Shown: positions 48,032-57,825, numbered from the stretch's first letter. The stretch: DNA of 64,000 nt from Mesorhizobium sp. (GCA_004020645.1 SAQL01000010.1:62001-126000), one strand, 5' to 3'. Made by a program: numbers and translations. Notes: generated by a model from the letters alone, not told the origin.

Positions 48032-48595
48032 ATGAAAGACAAGATCACCGCACTTGACCTCGCGCCCGCGGAACTGAGCGAAGCGACGAAGGCCTATTTC
48101 GCCAAATGCGACGAGAAGCTCGGCCTCGTTCCCAATGTGCTTTTGGCTTACGCTTTCGACGAGACGAAGCTGCGTGCCTTCACCGACATGTACAACGATC
48201 TGATGCTGGGCCAATCCGGCCTGTCGAAGCTGGAGCGCGAGATGATCGCGGTCGCCGTCTCCTCCATCAATCATTGCTATTATTGCCTCGCCGCCCATGG
48301 CGCGGCGGTGCGCCAGCTTTCCGGCGACCCGGCCTTTGGCGAAATGATGGTGATGAACTTCCGCGCCGCCGATCTTTCCGCGAGACAGAAGGCTATGCTC
48401 GAATTCGCGGTGAAGCTGACAGAACAGCCGGCGAAGATCGTCGAGGCCGATCGTGCAGCGCTGCGTGAGGCCGGCTTTTCGGATCGCGATATCTGGGACA
48501 TCGCCTCGACCGCCGCCTTCTTCAACATGTCGAACCGGGTGGCGGCGGCGGTCGACATGCGGCCGAACGATGACTACCACGCGATGGCGCGGTGA
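48032..48595 (+). CDS. AhpD-like/carboxymuconolactone decarboxylase-family peroxidase-related protein
   Basis: A 187-residue alpha-helical protein. The motif HCYYCLAAHG near residue 85 carries the paired Cys and His of AhpD-like proteins, consistent with a thiol-based alkylhydroperoxidase. The rest (LPNV-like LVPNVLLAYAFDETKLRAF, KLTEQPAKI) matches the uncharacterised peroxidase-related group. The ATG at 48032 has GAGGAG upstream. Its reductant partner is not in the window. Confidence 0.88.
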   Translation: MKDKITALDLAPAELSEATKAYFAKCDEKLGLVPNVLLAYAFDETKLRAFTDMYNDLMLGQSGLSKLEREMIAVAVSSINHCYYCLAAHGAAVRQLSGDPAFGEMMVMNFRAADLSARQKAMLEFAVKLTEQPAKIVEADRAALREAGFSDRDIWDIASTAAFFNMSNRVAAAVDMRPNDDYHAMAR

Positions 48596-48723
48596 GGTGC
48601 GAGTCAACAGAACCGTACATTGGCTATTGCGCATTCTCATTGCGTCTTTGCCGGTTTGGTCCGATGATCGCCCTGCGGCGTGACCGCATGTCGGTTCGAC
48701 GCCGCTGAACAACGGAGGAGAAC

Positions 48724-49047
48724 ATGGCGAAATTTCTCTATGTGTATCACGGCTCAGGCAAGATGCCGACCGACGAGGCCGAACGGCAAGCAGCGATGGA
48801 CGCCTGGAACGGCTGGTACGGCAAGCTCGGCTCGGCCGTGGTCGACGGTGGCAATCCTGTCGGCATGTCGAAGACCGTGCTGCCCGGCGGTAGGGTCGAG
48901 AACAATGGCGGCAGCAATCCGACCGCCGGTTACACGATCATCGAAGCGGAAGACATCGACGATGCCGTCGATAAGGCCAAGGATTGTCCTATCCTGAAGG
49001 ACCCGGGTTTCAGTGTTGAGATCGCGCCGATAATCGAAATGGGTTGA
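48724..49047 (+). CDS. YCII-related domain protein
   Basis: A 107-residue small protein: MAKFLYVYHGSGKMPTDEAER opens a ferredoxin-like YCII fold and ends in AKDCPILKDPGFSVEIAPI. The Asp-His pair of some YCII enzymes is not clear, so catalytic activity is doubtful. GGAGGAGAAC before the ATG is a strong ribosome-binding site. Function unknown; it follows the AhpD-like gene by 128 bp. Confidence 0.85.
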   Translation: MAKFLYVYHGSGKMPTDEAERQAAMDAWNGWYGKLGSAVVDGGNPVGMSKTVLPGGRVENNGGSNPTAGYTIIEAEDIDDAVDKAKDCPILKDPGFSVEIAPIIEMG

Positions 49048-49056
49048 CGCAACGGC

Positions 49057-49671
49057 TCAGGATCGAGCCGCGATCGCCGCCGCGGCACCGGCCATGGTGG
49101 TTGCGCTGACGCGGTTGGCGATTTTCATCGCGCGCTTGCTCTTCAGCAGTTTTCGCGCCTGCGCTGCTGCAAGCACCCAGGCCAGATCGATGGCGATCAG
49201 AACGACGGCCATGGTCAGCGTCAGCTCGACCCAGCCGACGACCGTGACCGAAGCGAGGTCGATGATGGTCGGCAGCAGCGCCAGGTAGAACATCATGATC
49301 TTGGGATTGCCGAGCGTCACAGCCATGCCGGCCAAGAACAGTTTGACGGCCGACTCCTCGCGCGGCATCTCGCCCTCGCGCGCCTCGACCGGAGCGGTCC
49401 ACATCTTCCAGGCGAGGTAGGCGAGATAGGCGACACCGACCCATTTCAGCACGACGAAGGCGAGATGGAAGGTCTGCGCCACCACCGCCAGGCCGAATAC
49501 CGCCAGTGATAGCCAGATGCCCTCGCCGATCCACATGGCGAGCAGGAACGGAAACACGTCGCGAAAGCCCTTTGCGATGACGCGCGCCACCAGAGCGGCA
49601 ATCGAAGGGCCGGGCGAACCGGCGGCGACGAAAAGGGCCGCGGCGAAGATCAGAAGCGAGGTGAAGTGCAT
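49057..49671 (-). CDS. LysE-family amino-acid exporter
   Basis: A 204-residue protein with six likely membrane helices. It begins MHFTSLLIFAAALFVAAGSPGPSIAALVARV, the LysE/RhtB opening with the conserved SPGP, and contains GNPKIMMFYLALLP. It probably exports an amino acid or homoserine-like compound. The ATG at 49671 was chosen over a 42-codon extension with no homology. It converges on the YCII gene, leaving only 9 bp. Confidence 0.88.
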   Translation of the reverse strand: MHFTSLLIFAAALFVAAGSPGPSIAALVARVIAKGFRDVFPFLLAMWIGEGIWLSLAVFGLAVVAQTFHLAFVVLKWVGVAYLAYLAWKMWTAPVEAREGEMPREESAVKLFLAGMAVTLGNPKIMMFYLALLPTIIDLASVTVVGWVELTLTMAVVLIAIDLAWVLAAAQARKLLKSKRAMKIANRVSATTMAGAAAAIAARS

Positions 49672-50066
49672 GACCGGGATCTTTGCTCGGGACGTTGATC
49701 GCTCGATTGTAGCGCAAGTGTTCCACCTGCGGTAGCACCGATAAGGAAGAGCTTGCCGGCTCGACGCCTCGCGGCTAGAAGTTTCGTCCCGACACAATTT
49801 CGAGCTTCACTTTGCCTACGTAACCGCCGGTCTCGTCAACTCCCCCCAACACAGTGCATGGCGCCGCTTTTCGCGACGTCTGTTTCATGTAATGTGTTCC
49901 TCAGGGTGGCGGTTCGAGACCGGTTTGGCACTGCTGAACCGCTGTCGCGCACAATCCCCCGCGACACCTGATTGCTGACCACCGCAGCCTCTCGCCACGC
50001 CATGCCCGCATGGGCATCTCGACATCGCTGATCTGACGAACTTCCCGACGGGAAGGGCTTTTCGGC
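49672..50066. other. 395 bp intergenic region between LysE and the DUF1062 gene
   Basis: No gene was recognised on either strand. Short open frames antisense to the DUF1062 gene lack homology. A small hairpin (CTTCCCGACGGGAAG) lies at 50041-50055 just upstream of the DUF1062 start and overlaps its ribosome-binding region (GGGAAGGG). Confidence 0.45.
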
Positions 50067-50691
50067 ATGTCTTCGATACTGCGTATGCGCTGGGCGATCG
50101 CACCCAAAACCGCACCTCGACCTCACATCAACTGCAATCGCTGCGGCGGCCTGAAGCCTTACCACTGCAGCGGGAAATTCCGCGTCAACGCCAACGGCAA
50201 ACGCATCGACGCGTGGCTGATCTACCGTTGCATCGATTGCAACAATTCCTGGAATTTCGGCATTCTGGAGCGGTGCAACCGCCGCGACATCGAGCCGGCG
50301 CTGCTGCACTCACTCGAAGCAATGACCCGGCCCTTGCGCGGCGCCATGCTTTCGACGCCGTGCGCTGCGAGGCAGGGTCGGGCGCGTCGAGGGGTTTCCT
50401 GAAGTCGCCGTTCACAAGCAGGTGCTCGGCGACAGGCCGCAAAACACCACCGCTCTCGAACTCCAGCTGGGGTTCGAAATGCCGACAGCGCTGCGGCTCG
50501 ACCGGTTGCTCCCCGGCCAACTCGGCATCTCGCGATCGCGGCTTCAGGCCTGGGAAGAGAAGCGATCGCTGGTCGTTGGTCCGGACGGCGCCAAGGTCCT
50601 GCGCAAGCCGGCTCGAACGGGAACGGCGATCCGCGTCGATCTGGCCGGCGAATCCGATCGCGAAGCCATTATCTCGGCTGCCGGCGGGTAA
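50067..50691 (+). pseudogene. DUF1062 family protein, two frameshifts
   Basis: The frame from 50067 encodes the DUF1062 N terminus (NCNRCGGLKPYHCSGKF, WLIYRCIDCNNSWNF, with four Cys likely binding zinc) up to about 50320. The match then shifts to a second frame (SNDPALARRHAFDAV) and, at about 50365, to a third (LRGRVGRVEGFPEVAVHKQ) that runs to a TAA at 50691. Each shift fits a single-base deletion: GAAAGC read as GAAGC, and GTCGCG read as GTGCG. It is either a recent pseudogene or a double sequencing error. Confidence 0.8.
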
Positions 50692-50696
50692 GTAAA

Positions 50697-50726
50697 AGGG
50701 AGGGAGCACGCACGTGCTCCCTCCCT
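50697..50726 (-). terminator. rho-independent terminator of typA
   Basis: AGGGAGGGAGCACG (50697-50710) and CGTGCTCCCTCCCT (50713-50726) form an almost loopless 14-bp inverted repeat. On the minus strand TTTT follows, so it ends typA, 24 bp beyond its stop. Confidence 0.9.
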
Positions 50727-50749
50727 CATAACCGTCGAGAAGAAAAGGC

Positions 50750-52579
50750 TTACGCGGCGCCGACCACTTTCGCCGACTTCTCAAAACGCTTGCGCTCGTT
50801 CGGGTCGAGATAGAGCTTGCGCAGCCGGATGGTCTTCGGCGTCACCTCGACCAGTTCGTCGTCCTGGATCCAGGCCAGCGCGCGTTCCAGCGTCATGCGG
50901 ATCGGCGGCGTCAGCTTCACCGCCTCATCCTTGCCGGCGGCGCGGATGTTGGTCAGCTTCTTGCCCTTCAGCACGTTCACTTCGAGGTCGTTGTCGCGTG
51001 AATGGATGCCGATGATCATGCCCTGATAGACCTTGACGCCCGGATCGATGACCATCGGACCGCGATCTTCCAGGTTCCACATGGCATAAGCCACTGATTC
51101 ACCCTGTTCGTTGGAGATCAGCACGCCATTGGTGCGGCCCGGCAGCTCACCCTTGTAAGGTTCGTAGGCATGGAACAGCCGGTTCATGACAGCGGTGCCG
51201 CGCGTGTCGGTCAGCAGTTCCGACTGGTAGCCGATCAGGCCGCGCGTCGGCGCGTGGAAAACGATGCGCTGGCGGTTGCCGCCCGACGGGCGCAATTCGA
51301 CCATCTCGGCCTTGCGCTCCGACATCTTCTGCACGACGACACCGGCATGCTCCTCGTCGACGTCGATAACGACTTCCTCGACCGGCTCCAGCAATTCGCC
51401 GTTGTCGCCCTGCTGCATGACGACCCGCGGACGCGACACTGCGATCTCAAAACCTTCGCGGCGCATCGTCTCGATCAGCACGGCGAGCTGCAATTCGCCG
51501 CGGCCGGAGACGAAGAACGAGTCCTTGTCAGGCGATTCCTCGATCTTCAGCGCAACATTGCCTTCGGCCTCGCGCAGGAGGCGGTCGCGGATGACGCGGC
51601 TGGTCACCTTGTCGCCCTCGGTGCCGGCCAGCGGGCTATCGTTGACGAGGAACGACATCGTCACGGTCGGCGGATCGATCGGCTGCGCATGCAGCGGCTC
51701 GGTCACCGACGGGTCGCAGAACGTGTCGGCGACGGTGCCCTTCGACAGGCCGGCAATGGCGACGATGTCGCCCGCCTGCGCTTCATCGATCGGCTGGCGC
51801 TCGAGCCCGCGGAAAGCCAGGATCTTCGAGATGCGGCCGGTTTCGACCTGGGTGCCGTCATGATGCAGCACCTTGATCGCCTGGTTGGATTTCAGCGTGC
51901 CGGATTCGATGCGGCCGGTGATGATGCGGCCAAGGAACGGATTGGCTTCCAGGATGGTGCCGATCATCCGGAACGGGCCGGGGTGGACGGTCGGCGCCGG
52001 CACATGCTTGATGACGAGGTCGAACAGCGGCGCCAGACCTTGATCCTTCGGACCTTCGGGGTTTTCCGACACCCAGCCGTCGCGGCCTGAACCGTAAAGG
52101 ATCGGGAAGTCGAGCTGGTCGTCGGTCGCGTCGAGTGCTGCAAACAGGTCGAACACTTCGTTGACCACCTCGACGTGGCGGGCGTCCGGCCGGTCGATCT
52201 TGTTGATGACGACGATCGGCTTCAATCCGACCTTGAGCGCCTTGCCGACGACGAATTTGGTCTGCGGCATCGGCCCTTCGGCGGCGTCGACCAGCACGAT
52301 GGCCGAATCCACCATCGACAGGATGCGCTCGACCTCACCGCCGAAATCGGCGTGACCTGGGGTGTCGACGATGTTGATGCGGGTATCCTTCCAGTCGACC
52401 GAGGTCGCCTTGGCCAGGATGGTGATGCCGCGTTCCTTTTCGAGGTCGTTCGAATCCATGGCGCGTTCGGCGACGCGCTGATTGTCGCGGAACGAGCCGG
52501 ACTGTTTCAGGAGCTGGTCGACGAGGGTGGTTTTTCCATGGTCGACGTGCGCGATGATCGCGATATTACGAATTTTCAT
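50750..52579 (-). CDS. typA: translational GTPase TypA/BipA
   Basis: A 609-residue protein of the elongation-factor-like GTPases. The P-loop [10 protein letters not shown] is near residue 11, ERGITIL the G2 site, DTPGHADF the G3 motif and NKIDRPDA the G4 motif. The C-terminal domain includes [20 protein letters not shown]. TypA associates with ribosomes and is needed for growth at low temperature or stress. The ATG at 52579 matches the family start; the upstream 28 codons do not. Confidence 0.97.
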   Translation of the reverse strand: MKIRNIAIIAHVDHGKTTLVDQLLKQSGSFRDNQRVAERAMDSNDLEKERGITILAKATSVDWKDTRINIVDTPGHADFGGEVERILSMVDSAIVLVDAAEGPMPQTKFVVGKALKVGLKPIVVINKIDRPDARHVEVVNEVFDLFAALDATDDQLDFPILYGSGRDGWVSENPEGPKDQGLAPLFDLVIKHVPAPTVHPGPFRMIGTILEANPFLGRIITGRIESGTLKSNQAIKVLHHDGTQVETGRISKILAFRGLERQPIDEAQAGDIVAIAGLSKGTVADTFCDPSVTEPLHAQPIDPPTVTMSFLVNDSPLAGTEGDKVTSRVIRDRLLREAEGNVALKIEESPDKDSFFVSGRGELQLAVLIETMRREGFEIAVSRPRVVMQQGDNGELLEPVEEVVIDVDEEHAGVVVQKMSERKAEMVELRPSGGNRQRIVFHAPTRGLIGYQSELLTDTRGTAVMNRLFHAYEPYKGELPGRTNGVLISNEQGESVAYAMWNLEDRGPMVIDPGVKVYQGMIIGIHSRDNDLEVNVLKGKKLTNIRAAGKDEAVKLTPPIRMTLERALAWIQDDELVEVTPKTIRLRKLYLDPNERKRFEKSAKVVGAA

Positions 52580-52779
52580 GTTGTGGTCTCGGGAGCGTTG
52601 CAGGCAGCAGGCCAAAAGGCGCTGCCTCTTTCGGTTGGGCGGCTCATACAGGGTTTTTCGCAATTGCGAAAGAGGAGGCGTGCCACCAAATACATGGTCA
52701 CCAAATCTTAAGCGTCTTGGTGTGAAATGGAATTATTAACCAAAGCGGAACCTTTCACGGTCGGGATAGTTCGAATTTC

Positions 52780-53058
52780 ATGAGCAATACGGGCATCAGA
52801 TACCGGCCAATCGCATGGGCTGCCCTCGCCGTCCTCCTTGCGGTAGGCGCGGCACAATCGGCCGCGACGTTGAAGGAAACACGGCCCGCCCTGCCGTCCG
52901 ACGCCCGAACGGCGGAGCAGTTGTTTGCCGATGCTCCCGATGGCGTCGACCCGGTGGTGACCGGGCCGGTTAGCGCCGCCTTCAAGCAGAGGCAGGAGGC
53001 CGGCAACTGCGACAGCGCTGTTTGGCCCGAAATTCCGACCGTTTGCTATCCGGACTGA
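52780..53058 (+). CDS. small exported hypothetical protein
   Basis: A 92-residue protein with an N-terminal hydrophobic segment (IAWAALAVLLAVGAAQSAA) that looks like a signal peptide with cleavage near residue 28. The mature part is about 64 residues, ends CDSAVWPEIPTVCYPD and holds two Cys that may form a disulfide. It was not recognised. It is divergent from typA and lies just before a palindromic repeat. No clear ribosome-binding site; existence is plausible rather than certain. Confidence 0.55.
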   Translation: MSNTGIRYRPIAWAALAVLLAVGAAQSAATLKETRPALPSDARTAEQLFADAPDGVDPVVTGPVSAAFKQRQEAGNCDSAVWPEIPTVCYPD

Positions 53059-53110
53059 CGACTGCCGACGGCGGTCGTCATCCCGAGATACCGTTCCGCT
53101 GCGATCCTTC

Positions 53111-53285
53111 ACGCCCCCCTCTGTCCTGCCGGGCATCTCCCCCATGAGGGGGGAGATCGGTCGCCGCCGCCGCTTTCGCCAACCTCCAACGTTGCAGGCG
53201 CCAGCGGAGCGCCCAAGCTGCCAATCTCCCCCCGTGTGGGGGAGATGCCAAGGTTTGGCCAAGAGGGCAGGACAGAGGGGGGCGC
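53111..53285. repeat. palindromic intergenic repeat, copy 2
   Basis: The left end CGCCCCCCTCTGTCCTGCC and right end GGCAGGACAGAGGGGGGCGC are inverted complements. Internal hairpins CCCCCATGAGGGGGG and CCCCCGTGTGGGGG are also present, with about 18 extra bases (AAGGTTTGGCCAAGAGG) breaking the right arm relative to the other copies. Confidence 0.85.
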
Positions 53286-53325
53286 TGTCCCGTCTGCGTT
53301 TTGGCCATTATTGAAGCCAGTCCCC

Positions 53326-54900
53326 TCACGCCGACTGCACCGGATCGAGCGTGACCTTGTAGAGTTCATTGTCGTCGCGATCCATCAGCCGCACCGTCAG
53401 CTGTTCAGTGGCGCCGTCGATGTCGACAAGGCCGAAGAACTGCAGGCCGGCCGAGGGTGGCAGGTTCTGCCCCTGCTCGGCGGTTGGCGCCTTGATGAAT
53501 TTCAGCTCCGGGCCGAAAGTCATGTCGAAATCATTCGGCCCATAAGTGCCGGCATGGAGCGGACCTGATACGAATTCCCAGAACGGATTGAAGTCCTGGA
53601 ACTGCGCCTTATCAGGATTGTAGTAATGCGCCGCCGTGTAGTGCACGTCGGCGGTCAGCCAGACGGTATTGGTGATACCGGCATTCTTTATATAGCGAAG
53701 GAGGTCGGCAATTTCCAGTTCGCGGCCCTTGGCCGGACCATTGTCGCCATTGCTGATGGCTTCGGCGCCGGCCTTCTTGGTGGCGTCGTTCCAGACGACG
53801 AGACCGAGCGGCATATCGGCGGCGATGATTTTCCAGGTCGCGTTGGAGGTTGCCAGTTCGCGCTTCAGCCACTTCGTCTGCTGTTCGCCGAGGATGCGCG
53901 ATTGCGGCGTCACCGTATCTTGGATGCCGGGGCCATTGGCGCCGCGATAGGAACGCATGTCGAGGAAGAACACTTCGAGCAGCGGCCCGTAGGCGATCTT
54001 GCGATAGACGCGGCCCGGTTCCGACGGTTCGTAGCGGATCGTCGTCATCTCGTGGAAGGCGCGTGCCGCGCGTGCCGCCAGCACATGGATGTTTTTTTCC
54101 GAGTAGCGGTCATCGGCGCTCAGGTCCTTCGAATCCGACCAGTTGTTCACCACCTCGTGGTCGTCCCACTGGTAGAAGGTCGGGCAGATGGCGTTGAGCC
54201 CCAGCACATGTCCGTCCATCAAATTGTACTTCCACTGGCCGCGGTACTCGTCCAGCGTCTCGGCAACCTTGCGCTTTTCGTCGATGAGGACGTTGTTCTT
54301 CCACTTGCTGCCACCGGGAAGGTCGACCTCGTCCTTCATCGGGCCGTCGGCATAGATGGTATCGCCGGAATGCAGGAAGAAGTCGGGCGTATGCTTGCCG
54401 ATCGTGGCATAGGTCTTCATGCCGGTCCCGTCGATGCCCCAGCCCTGGCCGGCGGTATCACCCGACCAGGCGAAACGAATGTCGCGCTTCGAGGCTGGCG
54501 CCGTGCGGAAGCGGCCGACGATCGGCTCGGAGACGGCGTTGATGTCGGCGAGATCGGCCGCGATCATGCGGTAGAAGATGTCCTGGTCGGAGGCGAGGTC
54601 GGTGAGCAGCCGCTTTACCGTGTAATCGCTTGCCGGCGACGTATCGAGCGGCGCAAGGCGCAAGGCGTTGGCGAAATTTTCCGTCGACGACACTTCGAAC
54701 ATGACACGCGAAGGGCGGTCGGTGCGGGTCCACACCACGCCGCTGGTTGCGTCGACATCGCCCGACTGGATGCCATGGGTGAAGGCGGGCCGCTGATTGG
54801 CGCGCGAATAATAGGGAAGCGCGAGGCCCGATACGCCGACGAGGCCGGCGGCGCTCACGGACGTGACGAAGGCGCGCCGGGTCATCGAAATCTTGTTCAT
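53326..54900 (-). CDS. phoD: PhoD-type alkaline phosphatase, Tat-exported
   Basis: A 524-residue protein with a twin-arginine signal (SMTRRAFVTSVSAAGLVGVSG) and a long mature domain. FTHGIQSGDVDATSGVVWTR marks the PhoD N-terminal domain, followed by SGDTIYADGP and WDDHEVVNNW, which contribute metal ligands, and ADVHYTAAHYY. It hydrolyses phosphate esters in the periplasm. The ATG at 54900 starts the signal peptide; the 12 codons upstream are not conserved. Flanked by repeats on both sides. Confidence 0.93.
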   Translation of the reverse strand: MNKISMTRRAFVTSVSAAGLVGVSGLALPYYSRANQRPAFTHGIQSGDVDATSGVVWTRTDRPSRVMFEVSSTENFANALRLAPLDTSPASDYTVKRLLTDLASDQDIFYRMIAADLADINAVSEPIVGRFRTAPASKRDIRFAWSGDTAGQGWGIDGTGMKTYATIGKHTPDFFLHSGDTIYADGPMKDEVDLPGGSKWKNNVLIDEKRKVAETLDEYRGQWKYNLMDGHVLGLNAICPTFYQWDDHEVVNNWSDSKDLSADDRYSEKNIHVLAARAARAFHEMTTIRYEPSEPGRVYRKIAYGPLLEVFFLDMRSYRGANGPGIQDTVTPQSRILGEQQTKWLKRELATSNATWKIIAADMPLGLVVWNDATKKAGAEAISNGDNGPAKGRELEIADLLRYIKNAGITNTVWLTADVHYTAAHYYNPDKAQFQDFNPFWEFVSGPLHAGTYGPNDFDMTFGPELKFIKAPTAEQGQNLPPSAGLQFFGLVDIDGATEQLTVRLMDRDDNELYKVTLDPVQSA

Positions 54901-55004
54901 GGCTGTCTCCTGGATGGCATTGAACGGCGCCGCCAAGGTCCAGCCTTAATGTTTCAGGCACATCTCGAAAGCATGAAGGTTTTCTGACGATCAACAGGCA
55001 GGCG

Positions 55005-55160
55005 AATCTCCCCCCCTCAAGGGGGAGATGTCGCCGAAAGCGACAGAGGGGTCGTCTCGCGTGGAGCGCCGACCTCCTGTGTCTGCGATAAGGAGCCGAG
55101 CCCGGTCGGACCGACCCCCTCTGGCCGCTTCGCGGCCATCTCCCCCTCAAGGGGGGAGAT
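55005..55160. repeat. palindromic intergenic repeat, variant copy 5
   Basis: Two similar hairpins, AATCTCCCCCCC-TCAA-GGGGGAGAT and ATCTCCCCC-TCAA-GGGGGGAGAT, bracket a body with CGCTTCGCGGCC and CGAAAGCGACAGAGGGG. The family core is shared with copies 1-4 but the body differs. Confidence 0.75.
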
Positions 55161-55172
55161 TAGCGCTCAGCC

Positions 55173-56456
55173 CTAAGCCGCCTGCGGTTTCGGCTCGAAG
55201 GCCGGACGGCTGGTGTTGATCAACAGTGAGATGCAGGCTGCGGCTATTGCCGTCATGCCGGCGATGAGGAAGGCGAGTTCGTAATTGCCCTGCAATTCAC
55301 GCATGGTGCCGCCGAAGAAAGCGGCCGCCGCCGCACCCACCTGATGGCCGGCGACGATCCAGCCGAAGACGATCGGCCCGTTGCGATCGCCGAACGCCTC
55401 GTTCGACAGCCTGAGCGTCGGCGGCACGGTGGCGATCCAGTCCAATCCGTAGAGCACGGCGAAGATGATGAGGCTGGTCGACGAGAAGCCGGAATAAGGC
55501 AGGTAGATCAGCGACAGGCCGCGGATGCCATAATAGACGCCGAGCAGCTTGCGCGGGTCGAAACGGTCGGTGAGCCAGCCCGACAGCGTCGTGCCGATCA
55601 GGTCGAAGATGCCCATCAGCGACAGCAGGCCGGCGGCTTGCACTTGGCCGATGCCCATGTCGCCGCAAAACGCGATCAGGTGCGTGCCGACCAGTCCGTT
55701 GGTGGTGAAGCCGCAAATGAAGAAGGTGGCGAACAGATACCAGAACACGCGCGTACCGGCGGCACGGCGCAGCGTGCTGAGCGTGTGCGTGAGAAAATTG
55801 CCCTGCGAGGCCGGTGGAACCGGGGGCACGTCATCGGCCTCAGCGCCGTAACGCACCATGCCGATCGAGGCCGGACGCTCCGGCACCAGCAGCCAGACCA
55901 GCGGCACCAGGCAGGCGGTGGCGACCGCAATGGCGATGGCGACCGGCTTCCAGCCGCCCGACTGGGCGAGCGCGGCGAGCAGCGGCAGGAACACCAGCAG
56001 GCCGGTGGCGGCAGAGGCCGACATCAGTCCCATCACCAGGCCGCGATTGGTCTTGAACCAGCGATTGACGATGGTGGCGCCAAGCACAGTGGCAACCGCG
56101 CCGGAACCGACGCCGGAGAATACGCCCCAGGTGAGAAGCAGGTGCCACGGCTCGGTCATCAACAGGCTGAGCGCCGTCGAACCCGACATCACCACCAGCG
56201 ACGCCAGCAGCGTGCGGCGCAGCCCGATCCGTTCCATCAATGCCGCGGCAAACGGCCCGGTCAGGCCGTAGAGGAAGATGCCGATGGCCGCGGCGAGCGA
56301 GACGACGTCGCGCCGCCAGCCGAAACTCTCCTCCAGCGGCAGCATCATGACGGCCGGCGCCGACCGCAGGCCCGCCGCAATCAGCAGGCAGAGGAAAATA
56401 ACGGCGACCACGACGAAAGCGTAGCGCTGGCCAAACGGGCGGGATTGGACTATCAT
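55173..56456 (-). CDS. MFS transporter regulated by adjacent TetR
   Basis: A 427-residue protein with about 12 membrane segments. It contains GVFSGVGSGAVATVLGATIVNRWFKTNRGLVMGLMSASAATG in parts, a pattern found in OFA/monocarboxylate-like MFS proteins. Its start lies one base after an operator-like palindrome, so repression is direct. No ribosome-binding site is visible before the ATG, because the operator occupies that position, which suggests weak or leaderless initiation. The substrate is unknown. Confidence 0.88.
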   Translation of the reverse strand: MIVQSRPFGQRYAFVVVAVIFLCLLIAAGLRSAPAVMMLPLEESFGWRRDVVSLAAAIGIFLYGLTGPFAAALMERIGLRRTLLASLVVMSGSTALSLLMTEPWHLLLTWGVFSGVGSGAVATVLGATIVNRWFKTNRGLVMGLMSASAATGLLVFLPLLAALAQSGGWKPVAIAIAVATACLVPLVWLLVPERPASIGMVRYGAEADDVPPVPPASQGNFLTHTLSTLRRAAGTRVFWYLFATFFICGFTTNGLVGTHLIAFCGDMGIGQVQAAGLLSLMGIFDLIGTTLSGWLTDRFDPRKLLGVYYGIRGLSLIYLPYSGFSSTSLIIFAVLYGLDWIATVPPTLRLSNEAFGDRNGPIVFGWIVAGHQVGAAAAAFFGGTMRELQGNYELAFLIAGMTAIAAACISLLINTSRPAFEPKPQAA

Positions 56457-56510
56457 GTTACTGACCGGTACGTTGCTGTTGCATCCGAGGTATACGTACC
56501 GATCGGTAAC
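56457..56510. promoter_or_regulatory. paired TetR-type operators between MFS and tetR
   Basis: GTTACTGACCGGTACG (56457-56472) and CGTACCGATCGGTAAC (56495-56510) are inverted copies that match at 14 of 16 positions. The right copy contains a perfect 12-bp palindrome TACCGATCGGTA; the left has two changes. A TATAC element lies between them. The arrangement would let the TetR protein repress both genes. Confidence 0.8.
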
Positions 56511-56530
56511 ATTGTCAAGCAGGCAACACC

Positions 56531-57139
56531 GTGTCGAGAATCAAAAGCATTGAACCAGCGATCAAAGCGGATGAGCCGCCCCGCGCCGGCGAAAAAATCC
56601 TTCGCGTTGCCCGCGACCTGTTCTACCGGCAAGGCATCAGGGCGATCGGCGTCGATGAGATCGTGCGGCGGGCCGGCGTAACCAAGCCCAGCCTCTATCG
56701 CAGCTTTCCCTCCAAGGACGAGTTGGCCGCCTCCTATCTGCGGCGATACGACCTGGAGTTCTGGGATCGCTTCGACGAGGCGGTAGCTGCCCATCCCGGC
56801 GATCCGCGCGCGCAGATTGGCGCCTTCCTGACCCGCATCGGCAAGCGCACGCAAAAGCCAGACTATCGCGGCTGCGGCATGACCAATGCGGCCGTCGAAT
56901 ATCCCGAGCACGGCCATCCGGCCCGCGTGGTGAGCGAGGCCAACAAGCGGGAATTGCGACGACGCCTGCGCGCCATGGCGGCGGCGATGGGTGCCGGCGA
57001 CGCCGATACGCTGGGCGATGGGCTGCTGCTTCTGATCGAGGGCGCCTATATCAGCGGCCAGCTGTTCGGTGCCGGCGGACCGGCGAAGTCTGTAGCCCGC
57101 AACGCCGACCTGCTGATCGAAGCGAGCTTGAAGAAATAG
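56531..57139 (+). CDS. TetR-family transcriptional regulator
   Basis: A 202-residue regulator. The N-terminal helix-turn-helix reads AGEKILRVARDLFYRQGIRAIGVDEIVRRAGVTKPSLYRSFPSKDELAASYL in consecutive pieces and is close to the AcrR-like consensus. The C-terminal ligand domain is divergent. The GTG at 56531 is used; no earlier start is available without running into the operator. It probably represses the divergent MFS gene and itself through the two palindromes 20-75 bp upstream. Confidence 0.92.
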   Translation: MSRIKSIEPAIKADEPPRAGEKILRVARDLFYRQGIRAIGVDEIVRRAGVTKPSLYRSFPSKDELAASYLRRYDLEFWDRFDEAVAAHPGDPRAQIGAFLTRIGKRTQKPDYRGCGMTNAAVEYPEHGHPARVVSEANKRELRRRLRAMAAAMGAGDADTLGDGLLLLIEGAYISGQLFGAGGPAKSVARNADLLIEASLKK

Positions 57140-57184
57140 CGTTTAACGATACCGTGCGGCAGCCCCGAAACGGAGTTGTTCGCG

Positions 57185-57778
57185 ATGCGTCGCCCTTTGA
57201 TGATCCCGCTTGCCCTTGCCGGCCTCTGCCAGGCTGCCCAGGCCGGCGACATTTCCAGCGCCTACACCGATCTCGACTGGAAGAAGGACTGCGTGACCTA
57301 CGCGCAGGCGGAAGAAGGCGAAGGCGACTGGGCCAGTCTCGCCTGTTCGGGCTATCGCGGCTACCCGGTGCTGGTCTCCCACGACGATGCCCGGGAATCG
57401 CTGTTCTATGGTTTTCCGCCCAGCGATATGACCACGGTCTGGGAAAGTTTCATCGGCCTCAATTCGGCTGCACCAAAACTCGAATGGCGCATCGAGACGA
57501 ACGACGATCTCGCCATTCCTTTCGCGGTCATCCACCGTCGCTCGATCAGCAATCCCGAGGGAGAGCACAAACCGACAGAAGTGCTGATCGTCGCCAAGGT
57601 CGCCCAGCCGGAGAACTATGAGGGCTGCACCGTCGGCCTGGTGCTGGCCACCGGCAATCTCAGTGCCAACGACCAGGCCCGCAAGCTCGCCGACGAGAAG
57701 GCGCGGACCTTTGCCTGCGGCAAGGACAAGCGCGTGGTGATCGGCAACGCGCCCGCTTTCGGCCGCGTCGATAATTAG
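57185..57778 (+). CDS. exported hypothetical protein
   Basis: About 197 residues. The N-terminal MRRPLMIPLALAGLCQAAQAG looks like a signal peptide with cleavage after AQA. The mature part contains four Cys, including DCVTYAQAEE and LACSGYRGYPV, which may form disulfides in the periplasm. No family was recognised. The ATG at 57185 follows CGGAG at nine bases; a TTG three codons earlier is the alternative. Codon use is like its neighbours. Confidence 0.7.
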   Translation: MRRPLMIPLALAGLCQAAQAGDISSAYTDLDWKKDCVTYAQAEEGEGDWASLACSGYRGYPVLVSHDDARESLFYGFPPSDMTTVWESFIGLNSAAPKLEWRIETNDDLAIPFAVIHRRSISNPEGEHKPTEVLIVAKVAQPENYEGCTVGLVLATGNLSANDQARKLADEKARTFACGKDKRVVIGNAPAFGRVDN

Positions 57779-57825
57779 TGGTAGTGAGGAAGAGCGTAGC
57801 AATGGCCGCCCTTCGGCAATCCTTC

